A stretch of DNA of 64,000 bases from Dactylorhiza incarnata. Taxonomy: Eukaryota > Streptophyta > Magnoliopsida > Asparagales > Orchidaceae. The stretch spans positions 3,557,001 through 3,621,000 of the forward strand of contig JAWHQI010000229.1 of NCBI GenBank assembly GCA_033032865.1, written 5' to 3'. Both the position numbers and the translations under genes were made by a program. Each line of letters opens with the position of its first letter. Within the stretch, counting starts at the first letter, position 1. This document shows, in pieces, positions 45,778 to 56,299 of the stretch. The notes beneath the pieces are model-generated. The model was given only the letters and a program-made list of their open reading frames with translations. It did not search any database and was not told where the DNA came from.

Positions 45778-47071
45778 ATGTCTTCTGGAGCGGGTTCTTC
45801 TCGGGGTGATAACCGGGTTCTCGCGGACGACGAACCCGAGGCGGCCGCGGTCCTAGACATCCTTGGCGAGTTTTCGACGCCTCGCCTCCCGGGTTCCGCG
45901 AGAAAAAGGAAGCCTAAGAGAAAGAGGGCGGAACCCGAGCAGCGTGAGAAGTCCTCTACCGATCCCGACTCTACGGCCCGGTGCGGTCTCCCACTTAAGA
46001 GGCCTACCGCTTCGCCGATCCCTGAAGAGCCCCACGCTGACGTTCCTCGCCGAGAGACTGAGGGCGGGGTCGAAGTCACCACCGGTGGGACTGAGGACGC
46101 GAGAGCGCCTCCAGTCCTTACGACCGGCCTGCTGCTCCCTCCTGCTCCGACCGTCCTGATGTTGGGTAAGGCTACGGTTTTCTTCCGATTATATCTACCA
46201 GGTCTTGACTTCATGCTCCGTGCAACGCTCTCTACTCGCCCTCCTTCACAAGGGCAACCTGTTGCGGCGCCCTCAACGGATTTAGCGACCGCGTCGTCTT
46301 CAATTTTGGGGCGGGCTGGTTCAACTCCGGCTCCTCCCTTGCAACAGCCCCTGTCTCAGTCTAGGATAGGTCAGCCCGCCCGCCCAACCTCTGGAGGGAA
46401 GTCGCTGACGATGGGCCCCTTGCCGGGGAGGACTGGTGTGGTACTCGCCTCGCTTACCTCGTCTCTATTCTTCTTTTCGTCTTACCCTTCTCGCCTGACT
46501 TCTCGTCTTCAGGCAGCCACGGGTCCTCCCGTCTAGTCGTCTACCGTCTTCTGACTCAATTCCGGGGTCGCCGCCGCCAGCGGCGTCCACTCCCTTGAGG
46601 GAGTTTCTCGCGGACCCCCCTGCCTTCAACGAGGAGTCATGGACTCGCCTGATGGCTGTCCTTCGGGCCCATGATTCCTTCTTGATGATTATGCCACCGG
46701 CCGAGGTGAAGGCCCAATTGGTCAACCTTGGTGATCGCCTCGCCAGAGTGGAGGGACTTCACGACAACCTGCAGGGTGAAGACGGCCTACTTGGCCGGAT
46801 GACTGATGCGGAGGCGAGGTTATATGAGGTGGAGACTCGCCAGAAGGCTACCGATGACGATCTTCATCGCTTTGCTCAGGTGGCGGGCACCGTGGGGGAG
46901 GCCTCCCATTTGGAGGAGCACATTAGGCGAGGCGAGGAACGTATCCGCCAAAGCGAAGGGATCCTGGAGAGGGCTCGCGAAGACTTGCGTGCGGCCCAAG
47001 GCATCGCCTGGAGAGCTCGCCACCCCCAACGTCCTCGCCGTCGGGGCCGCGGTCTGGTGCATCGTGGTTGA
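45778..47071 (+). CDS. Tat-A antisense gene 1 (basic, disordered, coiled-coil protein)
   Basis: First exon or frame from ATG 45778: MSSGAGSSRGDNRVLADDE, then a nuclear-signal-like RKRKPKRKRAEPEQREK and a low-complexity S/P/T stretch. A GTAAGG donor at 46166 and a CTTCAG acceptor at 46512 suggest an intron, although the simplest join does not keep phase. From about 46514 a second frame runs to 47071. It reads LADPPAFNEESWTRLMAVL and then a heptad-rich helix (LVNLGDRLARVEGLHDNL, HLEEHIRRGEERIRQSEG), likely a coiled coil, and ends arginine-rich. The gene lies just inside the 3' LTR with its own TATA box. It pairs with gene 2, as in Tat-B. No known family; function unknown. Antisense extra genes are known in Tat elements, but their roles are unclear. 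Confidence 0.58.
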
Positions 47072-47393
47072 GATCTTCAGGGATAGTCCCTGTTCTTTCT
47101 TTTGATTTTTTGAGAGCCTGCTCAGCAATCTAACTCGCGACCCACGGGTCCTTGTAATCCTCAGGCGTCCTTTTGTCCCTTTACTTGTACTCGCGCTGGG
47201 CGCCCCAAGAATGTTTATCATATATTTACATGTGTTCTTTTTGTGCTTGTATGGTGTGCCTCCTTCGTTCGTTATTTTTCCTTTCTCTGATGGGCATGCA
47301 TTCTTTCTATATCTATTCGCTGCTTAGGGCCTACTCGCCACGCTAGGTGATCTGCTCGCGCGCGGTTAGGCCTGGGGGCAGGGTCTATAAATA

Positions 47394-47403
47394 GAGGGTC
47401 CTC
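47394..47403 (+). promoter_or_regulatory. TATA box of Tat-A gene 2
   Basis: TCTATAAATA, about 93 bases above ATG 47496, identical to the other three antisense-gene boxes. Confidence 0.65.
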
Positions 47404-47495
47404 CTGCGCGGGTAGGTACGCTTCCCTACCCCTCCCAGGCATCCTATCTCTGAACCTCCTCCACCGAATTCCCTTGCTCCTACTCGCGGCCCGCT

Positions 47496-49355
47496 ATGGG
47501 GAAAGAACCATCCGAGGAGGGGCGCACCTTCTGCGTCCGCAATTTCAGGGCGCACAACTTTCCCAGCTCGCAGACCCTCGGCGAGGAGTTGGCGGATGTC
47601 GAGAAGCGTTACCTGCCTCCGGTCTACACCGCGAGGCGGCCAGGACCGGGCGAGTTTCTCAACTCGCTGTATAGTGGAGAGCTCGCCATTCCCTTGGCAC
47701 ACTTCCAGGTAGGATTGAGGCTGCCCCTGTGGCCTGAGGTTCGTCAAGTCTTCCGGTATTTCGGGATGATCCCTGCGCAGGTCAACCCTAACGCGATCAG
47801 CGTCCTGGTCGCTTACGCCTGCTACCTCCGCGGAGAGAAAATAGAGTTCAACCTCTCCACCTTCCGCAAAGTGATGACCCTGAAGGCGACCAGCGACGGC
47901 ACCTTATTTTTCACCAGCGTGTGCGTCAAGGTTGTCGAGACCTTCAATAAGGTCCACCATTGGACGGACAAATTCGTCCTGGTGCGAGGCGACTACGACA
48001 ACATTCCCTTCGCCCCCATCCAGAAGACGGAGGCAGAGTACCGACCGCCTCGCCTGAGGGGGGACACGCTCGAACTCTACCGTTTCCTGAAGGACAAGGT
48101 CTTGGACGTCGTTTTCCTGCGGCAGGGCGTGGATCGACTCGCCTTCGTTAATCCGGGAGCGGGTAAATCATACTCGCCTAGCGGTATTGGTTATCTGTTC
48201 CTGGTGGGGGTGGTTACTAACTGCCTCGTGTTTAAATGCATGAGAGCGCACCGTCCCCCTCTTACCCCCCTCATGACGCTTCTCGGCAACGGTCCAGTGA
48301 GCCTTCCAGGGAAGGGTCCCTCGCAGGGGTGGTGGTCACGGTGGACAGCGGGCCGGCCTCGCCGGTGGACAAGGGCAAGGGGCAGGTGGATCCTGAAATC
48401 GCCTCGGCGAGCGAGTCGAGGCCAAAAAGGCAGAAGACAGGGGGTTCTTCTTCCCGCCTTCCGGCGAGTCCCCCTCCCGACCCTTCCACTCACCCGCATT
48501 ACGGGCTGGGGATGCGGAGTAAGGACTCCCGGGGTGACCCCCTCATGATATGGGATCACGAGGCGAACCGGGTTTCCGTGAGTGCGCTCCTCCCCTCTTG
48601 GGAGGATTTCGAGGAGGTCGGCGATCAGGCGTTCAATCTGATCTTTGGGTTGTACGGGCGAGATGACGCTGAGGTACTCGCGGAAGTTCCTATCCGCGAG
48701 TTGGCCAACCTGAGTTGCCGCTCCGCCCTCCGGACAGCCGAGCTGATTCACCAGACAGCGCGGCGGGGGATTCAGTCGAACAGGCGTCTCCGCGACCTGG
48801 GCGCCGCCCACGCGAAGTTAGAGAAGAAGATGATTGAGAGGGATAGGGAGATAGCCGAGCTCCAGGCCAAGGAGGTTCCCCCTCCCGAGGTATTTAGCCC
48901 GCCTCGCCTCCGTCCTACTTGCTTAACTTGGGGTTAGCTAATGTCTCGTTTCTCAGGAGGCCGCGGTGGCGCTAGTGACGCGGATATCCGAACTGGAGGA
49001 GCAACTCGTCGCCTCGCAGCGTCAGGTCGATTATCTCGGTAATCGCCTCGCCGAAGCCGAGTCTGAAATAGAGGAACTTCGCCACCCCAGCCGGGGGGAG
49101 TCGTCGAACGCGCCAGCCCTCCTCCAATTTACCCCTGCTCAAATCGCCGAGACGCGCCGGAAGCTGGCGATCGCGACCGCGGTGTTCGTGCGGGAGCGCC
49201 TCCGGCGCCGCTTCATGCTTACTGCTGATGGGGCCCAGGTTGATCTCGCCACCCTTCTTCCAGAGTTATACCGCGAGGCGGTGAATCCTGCTCCCACTGA
49301 GGCCCAACATGAGAACTCCTCTAGCGGGTCAGAAGAAGAGGGTCCGGACGTCTAA
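47496..49355 (+). CDS. Tat-A antisense gene 2 (putative gypsy-type transposon domain, coiled coil)
   Basis: Starts ATG 47496 (MGKEPSEEGRTFCVRNF). Residues 60-220 form a conserved block (LAIPLAHFQVGLRLPLWPE, GMIPAQVNPNAISVLVAYA, FNLSTFRKVMTLK, KVHHWTDKFVLVRGDYDNIP) like the plant family called 'putative gypsy type transposon'. A donor at 48163 and branch-like TACTAAC at 48214 suggest an intron, but the exact acceptor is unsettled. The next frame (48236-48889) is S/P-rich, then MIWDHEANRVSVSALLPSW and a helical ELIHQTARRGIQSNRRLRD. A 67-base intron (48890-48956, GT..CTCAG) joins in phase to a coiled coil (ISELEEQLVASQRQVDYL) and an acidic end SGSEEEGPDV, stop 49355. It has the same exon order as Tat-B gene 2. 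Function unknown; the intact frames suggest recent constraint. Confidence 0.68.
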
Positions 49356-49794
49356 CCCTTTTGGCTTTGTAACAATAAACTTATCTTGGCGTGTTTATTT
49401 TGGGTGTACTCGCCCTTCTCCTCGTATTTGCCTTGATGCGTTTTGCTTTATTTTATTCTGTGGTTATGTCGCTCGTGCTTAGGATCAATTTTTACGCATA
49501 CGCATTTTCTACTCGCCCTTAGGGTGTACTCGCGCGTGACTGTGACTCGCACAGGAGGGTTCTTTTATAGATTCGGCGCCCAGGCCCCCCTTCCCTGGCC
49601 ACTAACGCGAGGAGGCTGGCGGAAGACTCGCCGCTCTGGTTGCTCACGCGTTCGCACTGGGACTTCCTGCGAGGCGGTAAGATGGCGGCGGTGTCGGACT
49701 CGCCTCGGAGGGATGTTAATACCACTCGCCTCGCCCACCTGTTCATCCTCCCCTGAGGTGGTAACAAGGTTCTAGTACACTATAGGGTACAACC
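49356..49794. other. Spacer between gene 2 and the tandem array
   Basis: Contains AACAATAAACTT just after the gene 2 stop (49372), a possible polyadenylation region. No gene recognised. Confidence 0.4.
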
Positions 49795-50789
49795 CTCACT
49801 CGAGGGGGCAAGTAGTCAGCCTGTAGGGGAGGAGCCTAGTGCTACGGCTTGGTCTACGGTGACAACACATCCCGACGACTTAGAACTCACTCGAGGGGGC
49901 AAGTAGCCAGCCTGCAGGGGAGGAGCCCAGTGCTACGGCCTGGTCTACGGCAACAACACATCTCGAGGACTTAGAACTCACTCGAGGGGGCAAGTAGCCG
50001 GCCTGCAGGGGAGGAGCTCAGTGCTACGGCCTGGTCTACGGCAACAACACATCTCGAGGACTTAGAACTCACTCGAGGGGGCAAGTAGCCGGCCTGCAGG
50101 GGAGGAGCCCAGTGCTACGGCCTGGTCTACGGCAACAACACATCTCGAGGACTTAGAACTCACTCGAGGGGGCAAGTAGCCGGCCTGCAGGGGAGGAGCC
50201 CAGTGCTACGGTCTGGTCTACGGCAACAACACATCTCGAGGACTTAGAACTCACTCGAGGGGGCAAGTAGCCGGCCTGCAGGGGAGGAGCCCAGTGCTAC
50301 GGCCTGGTCTACGGCAACAACACATCTCGAAGACTTAGAACTCACTCGAGGGGGCAAGTAGCCGCAGGGGAGGAGCCCAGTGCTACGGCCTGGTCTACGG
50401 CAACAACACATCTCGAGGACTTAGAACTCACTCGAGGGGGCAAGTAGCCGGCCTGCAGGGGAGGAGCCCAGTGCTACGGCCTGGTCTACGGCAACAACAC
50501 ATCTCGAGGACTTAGAACTCACTCGAGGGGGCAAGTAGCCGGCCTGCAGGGGAGGAGCCCAGTGCTACGGCCTGGTCTACGGTGACAACACATCTCGAGA
50601 ACTTAGAACTCACTCGAGGGGGCAAGTAGCCGGCCTGCAGGGGAGGAGCCCAGTGCTACGGCCTGGTCTACGGCAACAACACATCTCGAGGATTTAGAAC
50701 TCACTCGAGGGAGCAAGTAGCCGGCCTGCAGAGGAGGAGCCCAGTGCTACGGCCTGGTCTACGGCAACAACACATCTCGAGGACTTAGA
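49795..50789. repeat. Eleven 91-base tandem units
   Basis: CTCACTCGAGGGGGCAAGTA begins units at 49795, 49886, 49977, 50068, 50159, 50250, 50341, 50425, 50516, 50607 and 50698. The seventh is 84 bases because CGGCCTG is partly lost. Units are nearly identical. It lies between the integrase stop and the 3' ends of the antisense genes, where Tat elements are known to carry arrays that can seed satellites. Confidence 0.92.
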
Positions 50790-50897
50790 ACTCACTGCTC
50801 GATGTCTGTCTTCTAGGTGATGAGACGTTATAAGTTTGCCATGGAAAGCGTCATTATTTTTAAGCATAACAAGGATCGACTAAGTATTACATTAATG

Positions 50898-51835
50898 CTA
50901 GGAGTAGAAACGCTTCAAGTCGTCTCCACTCCAAGTGTTTCCTAAGAGTTCTCCCACAACGTTCTGCAGGCGGTACCCGCCGGTTCTCAACACCTCTAAC
51001 ACAATGTAGGGGCCTTCCCAATTGGGATGAAGTTTGCCCACCGCGGCGGATCTTCCTGCGGCGTCCACCTTCTTGAGAACCAGGTCTCCTTTGGTGAACT
51101 GCTTGACTCGGACCTGCTTGTCAAAGTGCTTTGCCATCCTTCGCTTGATCTCTTCTTGTCGGATCGTGGCCTGGTCGCGAAGTTCCTCCACGAAATCTAA
51201 GGCGAGTCGCTGCGCCCCTTCGTTCTCGAGTCTCCACCCTTCATCCCCGCCTTCTGCCGCTACCACCCTGGGACTCCGGACTTCGAACTCTATCGGGATG
51301 AGAGCCTCCGAGCCGTGCGATAGCTTGAATGGTGTTTCGCCGGTTGCCGTGGTGGGGGTGGTCCTCAGGGCCCAGAGGACCGAGGGGAGCTGCTCCACCC
51401 AATTTCCCTTCAGGTTTTCTACCTTCTTCTTGAGCAGGTTGAGGATGATTTTGTTGACTGCTTCAACCTGGCCGTTGCTTCGCGGGTGATGAACTGAAGC
51501 GAAGCGAAGATCGATGCCAAGTTGACTACAGAAATCGGTGAGCTCAAGGCTTGCGAATTGCGGGCCGTTATCGGTGACGATGGCGAGGGGTAGGCCATGT
51601 CTACACACGATCTCCCCCCAAATGAAGTTCTTCACTACCAGGGAGGTTGTTTTTGCCAGGGCCTTCACCTCCATCCACTTGGAGAAATAATCGATCATCA
51701 CCAGGAGGTATCTCCTTTGCCCGCTTGTCGGGGGGAATGGTCCTACCAGATCCATCCCCCAAATGGCGAAGGGCCAAGGGGTGGTGATTGACCGGAGACG
51801 TTGGCTGGCTGTAACTGGAGCGGGGCGTACAGTTG
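50898..51835 (-). pseudogene. Tat-A integrase core and C-terminal domain
   Basis: Minus strand, continuing after a one-base shift near 51805-51835. Core: FAIWGMDLVGPFPPTSG (first D), FSKWMEVKAL, VTDNGPQFAS (second D), HHPRSNGQVEAVNKIILN (the E), LPSVLWALRTTPTTATGETP. The C-terminal part is HFDKQVRVKQFTKGDLVLKK and LHPNWEGPYIVLEVLRTGGY, the usual gypsy GPY/F module. It ends DDLKRFYS at 50898. All three catalytic residues are present; no chromodomain, as expected for Tat. Without its zinc finger in frame it would not be made as one protein. Confidence 0.85.
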
Positions 51836-52625
51836 GCACTTTGAGCACCTCTTTGTGAACTCTTCGGCGTCTTTCCGGATGGTGGGCCAAAAGTATCCCG
51901 CTCGGAGTACTCTCTTCTCCAGGGTTCGGCTTCCCGAATGACTGCCGCACTCGCCTGCGTGAACCTCCTCCAAGACCCGGGAGGCCTCCTCTTCGGACAG
52001 GCACCTGGCTAGGGGACCGGATAGAGTCTTCCTGTAGAGCACCCCGTCAGTTAGTAAATAATAGGCGGACTTGTACCTGAACCGTCTCTTATCTTGAACC
52101 TCCGCGGGCAAGCATCCTGTGGTCAAGAAGGTGACCAGGGGATCCATCCACGAAGCGGGTCGGTCGATGTCCATCACCTCTCCCTCCTCGATCAAAGGCC
52201 GAAATAACTCGGTGATTGCTTCCCCGACCAGGGGGCCATTTTTGGCCAGCCGGTCCGCTCGGGCGTTCTCCTCCCTTGGCACGTGTTGTATGGAGAATGA
52301 CTTGAAGACGCCCACCAAGTCTTTGACTTTTACCAGGTAGCGTTGCAGTACCGGCTCTTTCGCTTCAAACTCTCCTCGGATCCGGGAGGTGACCACCAGT
52401 GAGTCGGAGTGGACCTTGATGTCATGGATTCCCAACTCCCGGGCTAGGCGTAGCCCCGCGATTACGGCCTCATATTCTGCCTGATTGTTGGTAACGGGGA
52501 AGCGAATGCTGACGGCCTGCTCAATTCTGGTGCCCTGTGGGCTGATCAGGATGATGCCTCCTCCACATGAGTTCCTCCCCGACGCTCCATCCACGAACAC
52601 TTCCCACGCCACCTGCTGGGGTATC
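51743..52625 (-). CDS. Tat-A second RNase H and integrase zinc finger
   Basis: Frame 52612-51743. The first 140 residues are a separate RNase H: EVFVDGASGRNSCGGGIILI, NNQAEYEAVIAGLRLAREL, VHSDSLVVTSRIRGEFEAK, ENARADRLAKNGPLVG, with D, E, D, D positions visible. This second, archaeal-like RNase H after the ordinary one is a hallmark of the Tat lineage. A linker leads to DGVLYRKTLSGPLARCL and the integrase zinc finger H-x-G-E-C-G-S-H...C-S-K-C. A one-base loss near 52625 separates it from the upstream RNase H, and another shift near 51820 from the integrase core. Confidence 0.85.
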
Positions 52626-54099
52626 TCCTCCTTGCTACTTCTGTGGTATAGTCGACTAGGAAGTCTGCCACTGCTTGGGCCTTCATGGCTAGTCGGGGCA
52701 CGTAGGTGACGTCGAACTCGCTAAGTTCTACTGACCACTTCGCCATCCTGCCAGAATGCTCTACTCCTTCTAGGACATTGCGGAGAGGGTGGTCGGTCAC
52801 TACCTTGATTGGGTGGGCCTGGAAGTAAGGTCAGAGTCTCCGCGCCGATACAATCAAGGCAAACGCCAATTTTTCCAGGATGGGGTACCGCAGTTCTGCC
52901 TTCCGCAGGACCCGACTTACGTAGTAAATGGGGAGTTGGCGCTTCCCCTCCTCGCGGACCAGGACCGATCTTACCGCTTCCGACCCCACCCCTATGTATA
53001 GGAAGAGGTCTTCTCCCTCTCTAGGCCCTTGTAACAGGGGTACCTGGGCCAACTGGAGTTTTAGGCTTTCGAAGGCTCCCTGACACTCTGCCGACCACTC
53101 GAACTTTTTATTGTCTCGGAGGGTTTTGAAGAAAGGTGAGCATTTCTCTCCTGCCCTGGAGAGGAACCTGCTCAGCCCGGCTAGGCGACCTGTCAGGCGC
53201 TGAACTTCCTTGACGCTCCTGGGTGCTTCCATCTCCATGATCGCCTTCACCTTGTCCGGGTTCGGTTCTACTCCAGCCGGAGTCAAGAGGTGTCCCAAGA
53301 ACTTCCCCTTTCCAGCCCCAAACACGCACTTGGCCGGATTTAGTCTCATCTTATACTTTCGCAGCGTGGCGAAGGTCTCCTCCAAGTCATGGAGGTGCTC
53401 CCCGACGCTCTTGCTTTTTACCATGAGATCGTCGACGTATACTTCCAAGTTTCGCCCCTTCTGCTCTTTGAACACCCTGTCCATCATGCGCTGATAGGTT
53501 GCTCCTGCGTTTTTAAGCCCGAATGGCATCATTTTATAACAATAGCATCCGTCGTTGGTAATGAAGGATACGTGCTTCACGTCGGGTGGATGCATGCGGA
53601 TTTGATGGTAACCAGAAAAAGCATCTAAAAAACTCATGACAGGGAATCCGACGGCCGAGTCTACTAGCTCGTCGATTCTAGGCAAAGGGTAACAATCCTT
53701 GGGGCAAGCTTTATTAAGGATAGAAGAATCGATACACATGCGCCACTTCCCCTCTCCCTTCCTCACCATTACAACATTGGAGACCCAGCCTGGGTACTGG
53801 ATCTCCGACACAAACCCTGCTTCCAGCAGCTTCTTGACCTCCTCCCTGATGGGCTCGGCTAGGGTGGTGGCGGTTGCTCTCTTCTTCTGTTGGATGGGGT
53901 GGACTCCTTTATCCAAGTTGAGATGATGGCAGGCGACGTTCGCGTCGACGCCTGGCATATCGGCTGCGCTCCACGCAAAGATGTCCGCGTTCCTCTGGAT
54001 GCAGGACATGATCTTCTCCTTGTCTTCCTCTTCCAGCTCCCTGCTGATCTTCACCTTTCCCGGCCTCCCGCCTTCAGCTAGGATTTCCTTCTCCTCCAC
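52600..54099 (-). pseudogene. Tat-A reverse transcriptase and first RNase H
   Basis: Minus strand from 54099. RT: FAWSAADMPGVDANVACHHL, PGWVSNVVMVRKGEGKWRM, SILNKACPKDCYPLPRID, SFLDAFSGYHQIRM, FGLKNAGATYQRMMDRVF, EVYVDDLMVKS (catalytic DD), AKCVFGAGKGKFLGHLL. RNase H: LFLYIGVGSEAVRSVLVREE and YPILEKLAFALI; the usual D/S at the active site is altered. A TGA at 52831-52833 stops it; the same frame continues (TDHPLRNVLEGVEHSGRMAK, AVADFLVDYT) to the shift near 52625. The stop is the only break in about 500 codons. The RT frame is in phase with gag-protease across one TAG. Confidence 0.88.
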
Positions 54100-54150
54100 T
54101 TCTTCGGCTGCCTCCAGCCTTGCCGTCTCCTCTGCTTCTTCGGCCGCTTC

Positions 54151-56241
54151 CTACCTCGCCATCTCCTCCATCACCAGGTCCACCGCCTCTGCCTCCTCCT
54201 TCCAGCTGATCATGTTGACAGCGTTAAGATAACACTGCCTTGCCATCTTATGATCGCTTCGGATCCGGATCTGCACACCTCCTTGGTTATACTTAAGACA
54301 CTGGTGGTAGGAGGAGGGCACACACTTGTAGGCGCTGATGAGCGGCCTGCCGAAGATGGCATTGTAACTGCTGGGGGCGTCCACGATGACGAACCTGCAG
54401 CACTTGGTGGTTCCTCCCAGCGTCACCACCAACTCCACACCTCCCTCTACTTCCTTTCTTTCTCCCGCAAATCCAAAGAGCGGCCCTTCCGTCGAGGTAA
54501 CCCTCTTCTCTTCCACCTTCATGGCATCAAACGCTTTCTTGAACACGACATTGACGGAGCTCCCGTTATCCACCAGGATGCGAGAGACCGTATAGTTTTC
54601 TATCGCGGCCTTGATCACCACAGCGTCGCAGAAAAGGTATTCGTTCCCCAACATGTCTTCCTCCGAGAAAGTGATCTCTCCTGACGGTGGCGGAATCTGG
54701 GAGGTAGAGGCCACGCTCTTCCGATACACGGCGTTGAGGCTCCCCTTCCGGGTCGCCTCCAACCCTGCTCCTCCGTGGATGACCCCTATCCCCCCATGGG
54801 CTCCCAGATCCCCCCTATCCTCACACCTCCTTGGGGCAGGGGATCCTTCCCCTTCGATCCTCAACATGTCTCCTTCTCGCCTCTCACGCCCTTCCTGGGC
54901 TCCTCCAGCTCCCCTCCTCAACTCCAAGAACTCATGGCACGTGGCCGTCGCGTGGCCCTCCAACTGATGGAAGTCACAGTAGGGCATCGCCCGACGCTCT
55001 TCTCCACCTCGAGGTTGTCGCGGCCTTCCTCCTCTTCCTCGTCCTCGTCCTCTCCTGATCACATTAACTTCTCTTGGCGGTGTTTGGTTTTGCCTCCACT
55101 GACCTTGCCTCCGCTCGGGGGAGTGACAACGGTCTCGTCGCTCCGGGGAACACCTCCCTCCCGGTCTCCCTTGGTAGCCTCCTCCAGCAGGTCTCCAGGT
55201 CGGCCGGCGGGGCGGAGCCTGGAACCTCCTCTCCTGATCTCGCTGATCCCGGTTCTCCCGGGACCCTCCCTCTTCTCGCCTCCTCGGCTCACTCCTCTTC
55301 TTGGACTCGCGCCGGCCGCTCCCCTCTCCTTGTTTCTCCTCTCCCTCCAATCTGGCTAACTTGGCTACGAACTCTAGGCTGGTTGCCTCCCCCGCGATCT
55401 GCCTTCCGGCCCGATCGACTAACTCCTCGAACGATAGGGGGGGATTGCGAGTGATCTCCATCTTGAAAAACCCTGGCTGCAACCCCAGCTTGAATGCCAA
55501 GATCAGGGTATGTCCAGGGACCTCTTGGACCAGGAGGATCTCCTCCTGAAAGCGATCCAAATATGACCCGAGCATCTCCTGGGGTCTCTGCTTGACAAGG
55601 AAAAGATCTTCTGAACCCTTCCTCCTCTTCTTGGACGTGGAGAAGCGGAGCAAATAACTTCTGCGTAGGTCATCGAACCCGTAGACGCTTCCCGCCGGTA
55701 ACTGGTGGAACCAATCTCTGGCTTTTTCCTGGAAGGTTATGGCGAACAACCGACATTTGAAGGGATCCGTCATCGGCTTGATGGAGACCATATCTTCAAA
55801 CCACTGCAGATGCTTGACGGGATCTTCTTTCCCGGAGTAGAAACTCATGGCGGGCTCCGTGATTCCTGCAGGAATGGGAGCGGACAGCACCAACTCGCAG
55901 AACGGACTGCGCGGGGCGAGCTGGCGGATGGGACGAACTTGGTCGTACTCGCCCTCTGACTGGCGAGTCTCCGTCGGGCTGGCAAAGAGCACTCGCGCGC
56001 GGAGCGGCTGGTCTTCCTCCCCTAGGAGCGCTTCCTTGCCGAGGCGCTGACTAGGACCTGCCTCCGTGGGCGAGGCGACTGCGACAGGGGGGGATACTCC
56101 CACCTCGGCACGAGGTGTGAGTAACCTCCGGATGGTATCCTCCATCGCCTTCATCCCCTGCTCGAAGACACTCTTGGTCACGAACTCGCCCGAAGGCGGC
56201 GAGTTCTCCTGGCCGGTTCTCAGCTCGTCACGTTCAGTCAT
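54151..56241 (-). CDS. Tat-A gag-protease polyprotein
   Basis: An intact 696-codon frame from ATG 56241 (MTERDELRTGQENSPPSGEF). The gag core at residues 110-300 reads AMSFYSGKEDPVKHLQWFED, CRLFAITFQEKARDWFHQL, RPQEMLGSYLDRFQEEILLV. A long arginine-rich linker follows (residues 300-430), then a finger-like CDFHQLEGHATATC, common in Tat gag. The protease has LVDNGSSVNVVF (catalytic D, with N replacing the usual S/T) and YNAIFGRPLISAYKCVPSSY. It ends in KEEAEAVDLVMEEMAR and a TAG at 54151-54153. RT continues in the same frame. Just above lie the 5' LTR and the base run TTTTTGGTGCGGTGAGCG, where a primer site would be. It packages RNA and cleaves the polyprotein in active relatives; this copy may still be able to. 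Confidence 0.88.
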   Translation of the reverse strand: MTERDELRTGQENSPPSGEFVTKSVFEQGMKAMEDTIRRLLTPRAEVGVSPPVAVASPTEAGPSQRLGKEALLGEEDQPLRARVLFASPTETRQSEGEYDQVRPIRQLAPRSPFCELVLSAPIPAGITEPAMSFYSGKEDPVKHLQWFEDMVSIKPMTDPFKCRLFAITFQEKARDWFHQLPAGSVYGFDDLRRSYLLRFSTSKKRRKGSEDLFLVKQRPQEMLGSYLDRFQEEILLVQEVPGHTLILAFKLGLQPGFFKMEITRNPPLSFEELVDRAGRQIAGEATSLEFVAKLARLEGEEKQGEGSGRRESKKRSEPRRREEGGSRENRDQRDQERRFQAPPRRPTWRPAGGGYQGRPGGRCSPERRDRCHSPERRQGQWRQNQTPPREVNVIRRGRGRGRGGRPRQPRGGEERRAMPYCDFHQLEGHATATCHEFLELRRGAGGAQEGRERREGDMLRIEGEGSPAPRRCEDRGDLGAHGGIGVIHGGAGLEATRKGSLNAVYRKSVASTSQIPPPSGEITFSEEDMLGNEYLFCDAVVIKAAIENYTVSRILVDNGSSVNVVFKKAFDAMKVEEKRVTSTEGPLFGFAGERKEVEGGVELVVTLGGTTKCCRFVIVDAPSSYNAIFGRPLISAYKCVPSSYHQCLKYNQGGVQIRIRSDHKMARQCYLNAVNMISWKEEAEAVDLVMEEMAR

Positions 56242-56299
56242 GGGATCGTCAGATGAGATTTTCTTCTCTCGCTACAGTCCACGCTCACCGCACCAAAAA

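Noticed and set aside
49795..50789. CRISPR-like array
   Set aside because: Units abut with no unique spacers, are 91 bases long and lie in a plant retrotransposon.
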